Source: Bacillus solitudinis
Lineage (GTDB): Bacteria > Bacillota > Bacilli > Bacillales > Bacillaceae_D
Length of the DNA: 64,000 nucleotides
Direction of reading: 5' to 3'
NCBI RefSeq assembly: GCF_002797395.1
Contig: NZ_KZ454943.1
Location: forward strand, 3,137,966 to 3,201,965
In this document: piece by piece, positions 60,380 through 64,000 of the stretch
How positions within the stretch are numbered: the stretch's first letter is position 1
Layout of the letters: the number at the start of each line of letters is the position of its first letter
Position numbers and translations under genes: made by a program
Notes under the pieces: model-generated
Told to the model about the DNA's origin: nothing
Seen by the model: the letters and a program-made list of their open reading frames with translations, nothing else
Databases searched by the model: none

Positions 60380-61843
60380 ATGACTGTACAAACACAAAAA
60401 GAATCATTCTTAAATTTTGTTAATGGAGAGTGGATTGCTTCCTCTAGCGGCAAAGTAGGAGCAAGTATTAATCCTGCAAATAAAGAAGATATTGTCGGAT
60501 ATGTACAAATGTCGACAAAAGAAGAATTGGATCAAGCTGTAGTAGCAGCGAAAGCAGCCCAACAATCATGGAAAAAATTATCTGGACATGATAGAGGCAC
60601 GTATTTATTTAAAGTTGCAGATATTTTAGAGAGTCGTATTGATGAGATAGCTGAGTGTATGACACGCGAAATGGGTAAAACATTACCAGAATCGAAAGGT
60701 GAGACTGCTAGGGGAATTGCAATTCTTCGCTATTATGCAGGAGAAGGTTTACGTAAAGTTGGTGATGTTATACCATCTACAGACAGTAGTGCATTAATGT
60801 TCACAACTCGTGTCCCTTTAGGAGTTGTAGGTGTTATTACTCCTTGGAACTTTCCAGTAGCTATTCCCATTTGGAAAATGGCACCTGCGCTAATCTATGG
60901 GAATACAGTAGTTTTAAAACCAGCACAAGATACTGCAATAACAGCGCTAAAAGTTGTAGAGTGTTTTGCCGAAGCTGGACTTCCAGCTGGGGTTGTTAAC
61001 GTGGTAACTGGTTCCGGTAGTGTAATTGGTCAAGCGCTAACCGATAATCCGGATGTAAATGCAATCACATTCACCGGTTCAAATGGTGTTGGAAAAAGAA
61101 TTGGTCAGAGTGTGTTAGCACGCGGTGGGAAATACCAACTAGAAATGGGTGGGAAAAACCCGGTCATTGTGGCGGCAGATGCAAATCTCGACTTAGCAGT
61201 TGAAGCAACGATTAGTGGTGCATTTCGTTCAACTGGACAAAAGTGTACAGCAACAAGTCGTGTGATTATTCAAAACGAAATTTACGAGTCATTCAAAGAA
61301 AAACTACTAACAAAAACAAAAGAAATTAGGATTGGCGGTGGAATGATAGAAGGTATTTGGATGGGGCCATGCGCAAATGAAAGCCAGTTCAATACAGTTC
61401 TTTCTTACATCGAAAAAGGTTTAGAAGAAGGTGCTAATTTACTAGCTGGTGGAAAACAATTAACAGGTGAAGGTTATGATAATGGATACTTTGTAGAACC
61501 AACAATCTTTGAGAATGTTACATCAGATATGACGATTTTCCAAGAAGAAGTCTTTGGTCCATTAATTTCACTTATTAAAGTTAATAGTCTAGAAGAAGGA
61601 TTAGAAGTTGCAAATGATGTACAATTTGGTCTAAGTGCGTCTATTTTTACAACAAATATTCAAAAAATGCTATCGTTTATTAACGAAATGGAAGCAGGTC
61701 TTGTGAGAATTAACTCAGAAAGTGCTGGTGTGGAGCTTCAAGCACCGTTTGGTGGTATGAAACAGTCAAGTTCCCATTCAAGAGAACAAGGGGAAGCGGC
61801 AAAAGAATTTTTCACTTCCATTAAGACAGTTTTTATAAAATGA
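60380..61843 (+). CDS. 2,5-dioxovalerate (ketoglutarate semialdehyde) dehydrogenase
   Basis: A 487-residue aldehyde dehydrogenase, YcbD-like, oxidising 2,5-dioxopentanoate to 2-oxoglutarate with NAD(P). [19 protein letters not shown] (about 154-172), LEMGGKNPV with general-base Glu (about 254) and GQKCTATSR with nucleophile Cys (about 288) are intact; [10 protein letters not shown] closes the active site. It starts 51 bases after the kdgD stop with ATGGAGG upstream. Together the two genes carry aldarates into the TCA cycle. Confidence 0.93.
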   Translation: MTVQTQKESFLNFVNGEWIASSSGKVGASINPANKEDIVGYVQMSTKEELDQAVVAAKAAQQSWKKLSGHDRGTYLFKVADILESRIDEIAECMTREMGKTLPESKGETARGIAILRYYAGEGLRKVGDVIPSTDSSALMFTTRVPLGVVGVITPWNFPVAIPIWKMAPALIYGNTVVLKPAQDTAITALKVVECFAEAGLPAGVVNVVTGSGSVIGQALTDNPDVNAITFTGSNGVGKRIGQSVLARGGKYQLEMGGKNPVIVAADANLDLAVEATISGAFRSTGQKCTATSRVIIQNEIYESFKEKLLTKTKEIRIGGGMIEGIWMGPCANESQFNTVLSYIEKGLEEGANLLAGGKQLTGEGYDNGYFVEPTIFENVTSDMTIFQEEVFGPLISLIKVNSLEEGLEVANDVQFGLSASIFTTNIQKMLSFINEMEAGLVRINSESAGVELQAPFGGMKQSSSHSREQGEAAKEFFTSIKTVFIK

Positions 61844-62021
61844 AAATTAGAAGGAAGGAGGGTCTCACTCCTCCCTTTTAGTCATCCTGAAAAAGCTGTG
61901 AAAATCCAGTATTAGAAGAAAAGCAAGCGTTTAATGATGTGTCTGCTAAATAGTAAAGAAAGTATAGCACTCATTATAATAGCTTCTAATATTGGCTTTT
62001 CCTAGTTAACTTAAAGCGAGA

Positions 62022-62085
62022 CAGTGGTTTCACTCTTGTTTAGATAGTGAAACCAATCTTTTGGAACAAACTCTACTAGAAATAA
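62022..62085 (+). repeat. Leader repeat copy 1 (hairpin plus TTTTGGAACAA)
   Basis: Contains GGTTTCAC pairing with GTGAAACC and then CTTTTGGAACAAACTCTA. A diverged copy with the same order, GGCTTCACTCT then CTTTTTGGAACAACCTCTA, is found before garD (62427-62481). Both precede a ribosome binding site, so they may be paired regulatory leaders or traces of a duplication. Confidence 0.45.
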
Positions 62086-62115
62086 ATTAAAGAAGTTAAA
62101 GGAGGTATATAGGTA

Positions 62116-62418
62116 ATGGAAAAAAACAGTAATTCATATTCTCGTATTTCCTTTCTGTTGTTCTCTATCGTTATGTATTTCAGTACCTTTCACCCGAAAA
62201 CATCCACTTTATCAAAAGTAGGTTCTAGGTGTTTCACTTCAGCTTCAACTGCGCGTGGAAAAGTCATATTAAGTATTGATTTAATTGTTCAAAAAACCGA
62301 AAAATTAAAGTTGTATAAAAAATTAGCAAGTAAAGTAGAAGAGAGTTCAAATAACACCTCCATTGGTGGTCCACCACAGGTACAAAATAAGTTGTCGCTT
62401 ATAGTAATCCTCTCATAG
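62116..62418 (+). pseudogene. Probable deletion scar: gudP 5' end fused to GntR-regulator remnant
   Basis: A 100-codon ORF with excellent ribosome binding site (AAAGGAGGT). Its first part (SFLLFSIVMYF, STFHPKTSTLSKVGS) recalls the first helix and TSFNYGDRATLSIAGS segment of glucarate permease GudP. Its end (LIVQKTEKLKLYKKLASKVEE, then NTSIGGPPQVQNKLS) recalls the winged-helix start of GntR-type regulators. In B. subtilis the order is kdgD, gucD, gudP, gudD, gntR-type, garD; here the middle is missing exactly at this point. The most economical reading is an internal deletion. Similarity was judged by eye and is weak, so an unrelated small gene is possible. Confidence 0.45.
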
Positions 62419-62426
62419 CCGGTAAG

Positions 62427-62481
62427 CGGCTTCACTCTCTGTTCGAAAAGGCGGAATTTCCTTTTTGGAACAACCTCTAAA
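62427..62481 (+). repeat. Leader repeat copy 2, before garD
   Basis: GCGGCTTCACTCTCTGTTCG followed by CTTTTTGGAACAACCTCTAA, a diverged copy of 62022-62085. It ends 37 bases before the garD start. Confidence 0.4.
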
Positions 62482-62517
62482 CTGTGGATAATTTCAAATG
62501 AAAAAGGGTGAAATCAA

Positions 62518-64000
62518 ATGTTTATAAATAAGAATACGAAGGAAGCTCCTCTTTACATTAAAGTTCAATCTGAAGATAATGTTGCGATTATTGTAAATTC
62601 AGGCGGTTTACCTGAAGGGACAGAGTTTTCTTGCGGCTTAATTTTACAAGAACGTGTGCCTCAAGGTCATAAAGTAGCATTAACAGATTTAGCGAAGGAT
62701 GAGGCAATTATTCGGTACGGAGTAGTTATTGGATATGCGATTGAATCGATAAAAAAAGGAAGTTGGATTAATGAAGATTCTTTAATACTTCCTATTCCTC
62801 CAGAGCTAGACCATCTATCAATTGCTAGTAAGGTGCCAGAAATGCTTCCACCTCTTGAAGGGTATACTTTTGAGGGATACAGGAATGAGGATGGTAGTGC
62901 TGGTATCAGAAATATTCTTGGTATTACTACAAGTGTACAATGTGTTGCTGGCGTTCTAGATTATGCAGTAGCACGGGTCAAAAAAGAACTACTGCCAAAG
63001 TACCCGAACGTAGATGATGTAGTGGCTCTAAACCATACGTATGGTTGTGGAGTTGCAATTAATGCACCTGAAGCTATTATCCCAATTCGTACGATTCAGA
63101 GTATGGCGACTCATCCAAATTTCGGTGGGGAAGTAATGGTTGTTGGTTTAGGTTGCGAAAAGTTATTACCTGAACGTATTGTACCAGAGGGGAATGGAGG
63201 AAATGTCGTCTCACTTCAAGATCAGCAAGGTTTTAAAAAAATGATTCAAACAATTATCAACATGGCAGAAGAAAAATTAGTGAAATTAAATAGTAGGCAG
63301 CGGGTAACTTGTCCTGTTGCTGATTTGGTTATTGGGACACAGTGCGGAGGAAGCGACGCGTTTTCTGGAGTAACAGCCAACCCCGCTGTTGGATATGCAA
63401 CCGATTTATTAGTAAGGGCAGGCGCGACCGTATTTTTCTCAGAAGTAACCGAGGTGCGTGATGCTGTTCATTTATTAACACCACGTACTATTAATGAAAA
63501 GGTAGGTCAGGATCTAATTCGAGAGATGAAATGGTATGATACTTATTTGCAAAATGGAGGGGTTGATCGAAGTGCAAATCCTACACCTGGTAATAAAAAA
63601 GGTGGCTTAGCTAACATTGTTGAGAAATCGCTTGGTTCTGTCGCAAAATCTGGTAAGAGTCCTATTTCAGGAGTGCTAGCGCCGGGTGAAAAAGTGAATA
63701 AAAAAGGATTAATCTTTGCGGCTACTCCAGCAAGTGATTTTGTTTGTGGGACATTACAGTTAGCTTCTGGAATGCATATGCAGGTATTCACGACTGGGAG
63801 AGGAACGCCATATGGATTAGCAATGGCTCCTGTCATTAAAGTATCAACCCGTACTTCATTATTAGAGCAGTGGCAGGATTTAATTGATATAAATGCCGGA
63901 ACAATTGCCACGGGTGAAGCAACAATTGAAGAGGTCGGATGGCAATTATTCCATTTTATTATAGATATCGCGAGTGGTCGAAAACAAACATGGGCTGAGC
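62518..64000 (+). CDS. garD: Galactarate dehydratase, 3' end outside window
   Basis: The frame stays open from ATG 62518 (AAGGGTG upstream) to the window edge, giving 494 codons of an enzyme of about 510. It opens [20 protein letters not shown] and has an N-terminal SAF domain (about 10-100; [10 protein letters not shown]). The UxaA/GarD catalytic part begins [17 protein letters not shown], with [23 protein letters not shown] and [19 protein letters not shown] carrying the Fe-binding residues. It dehydrates galactarate to 5-keto-4-deoxyglucarate, the substrate of KdgD. Only the last few residues are cut off. Confidence 0.93.
   Translation, partial: MFINKNTKEAPLYIKVQSEDNVAIIVNSGGLPEGTEFSCGLILQERVPQGHKVALTDLAKDEAIIRYGVVIGYAIESIKKGSWINEDSLILPIPPELDHLSIASKVPEMLPPLEGYTFEGYRNEDGSAGIRNILGITTSVQCVAGVLDYAVARVKKELLPKYPNVDDVVALNHTYGCGVAINAPEAIIPIRTIQSMATHPNFGGEVMVVGLGCEKLLPERIVPEGNGGNVVSLQDQQGFKKMIQTIINMAEEKLVKLNSRQRVTCPVADLVIGTQCGGSDAFSGVTANPAVGYATDLLVRAGATVFFSEVTEVRDAVHLLTPRTINEKVGQDLIREMKWYDTYLQNGGVDRSANPTPGNKKGGLANIVEKSLGSVAKSGKSPISGVLAPGEKVNKKGLIFAATPASDFVCGTLQLASGMHMQVFTTGRGTPYGLAMAPVIKVSTRTSLLEQWQDLIDINAGTIATGEATIEEVGWQLFHFIIDIASGRKQTWAE

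Overview
The window looks like the chromosome of a low-GC, spore-forming Bacillaceae, most likely an alkaliphile of the Alkalihalobacillus/Halalkalibacter type. The evidence is the B. subtilis-like gene set (Sda, AsnO-type asparagine synthetase, YqjQ, T-box controlled proBA), strong AGGAGG ribosome binding sites, a close NaChBac-type sodium channel, and Na+/pH-related membrane proteins. No tRNA, rRNA, CRISPR array, phage or intact transposon was seen.

Region 1 (1-24.0 kb) is a large fructan/sucrose utilisation locus. It holds an AraC regulator and an orphan sugar-binding lipoprotein, then a LacI repressor, fructokinase, cytoplasmic GH32 fructosidase, two Lpl-type ABC permeases, a DUF624 protein, their binding lipoprotein, and a LamG-GH32 protein. 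These are followed by a 43-residue Sda checkpoint protein, a chemoreceptor, an RbsBAC/Frc-type monosaccharide ABC transporter and a secreted levanase with two CBM66 modules. LacI-type operators, mostly stacked on a 12-bp pitch, precede the repressor gene, fructokinase, the binding protein, the chemoreceptor and rbsB. CcpA cre-like boxes lie beside several of them. The likely flow is extracellular levan/inulin cleavage, import of oligosaccharides and fructose, internal hydrolysis, then phosphorylation. No ATPase for the Lpl-type importer is present, so a shared MsmX-type ATPase elsewhere is inferred.

Region 2 (24.6-32.1 kb) is a sirohaem operon (TrpD2-like, CobA-HemD fusion, CbiX, precorrin-2 dehydrogenase) ending in cobT, then a four-gene unit of two DUF1538 membrane proteins and two PII-like proteins.

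Region 3 (32.2-46.5 kb) is ordinary core metabolism: FolE2, aspartokinase, a PAS histidine kinase, the sodium channel, the proB-proA-proC operon under a proline (CCU) T-box, an SDR, an MFS exporter and AsnO.

Region 4 (46.7-58.6 kb) mixes Asn/Gln-rich small proteins, two DUF421 proteins, a CLC transporter, a HAD hydrolase, a Fur-controlled siderophore ABC transporter, a pectate lyase and decayed genes. Its most notable gene is a peroxiredoxin-like ORF at 51110-51577. An in-frame TGA sits exactly where the peroxidatic cysteine should be, and a bacterial-SECIS-like hairpin follows. It is either a selenoprotein or a precisely placed nonsense mutation.

Region 5 (59.1-64.0 kb) is a glucarate/galactarate operon (kdgD, dioxovalerate dehydrogenase, garD running off the end). 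It has a near-consensus promoter overlapped by GntR-type operators, and what looks like a deletion scar joining remnants of the glucarate permease and a GntR regulator.
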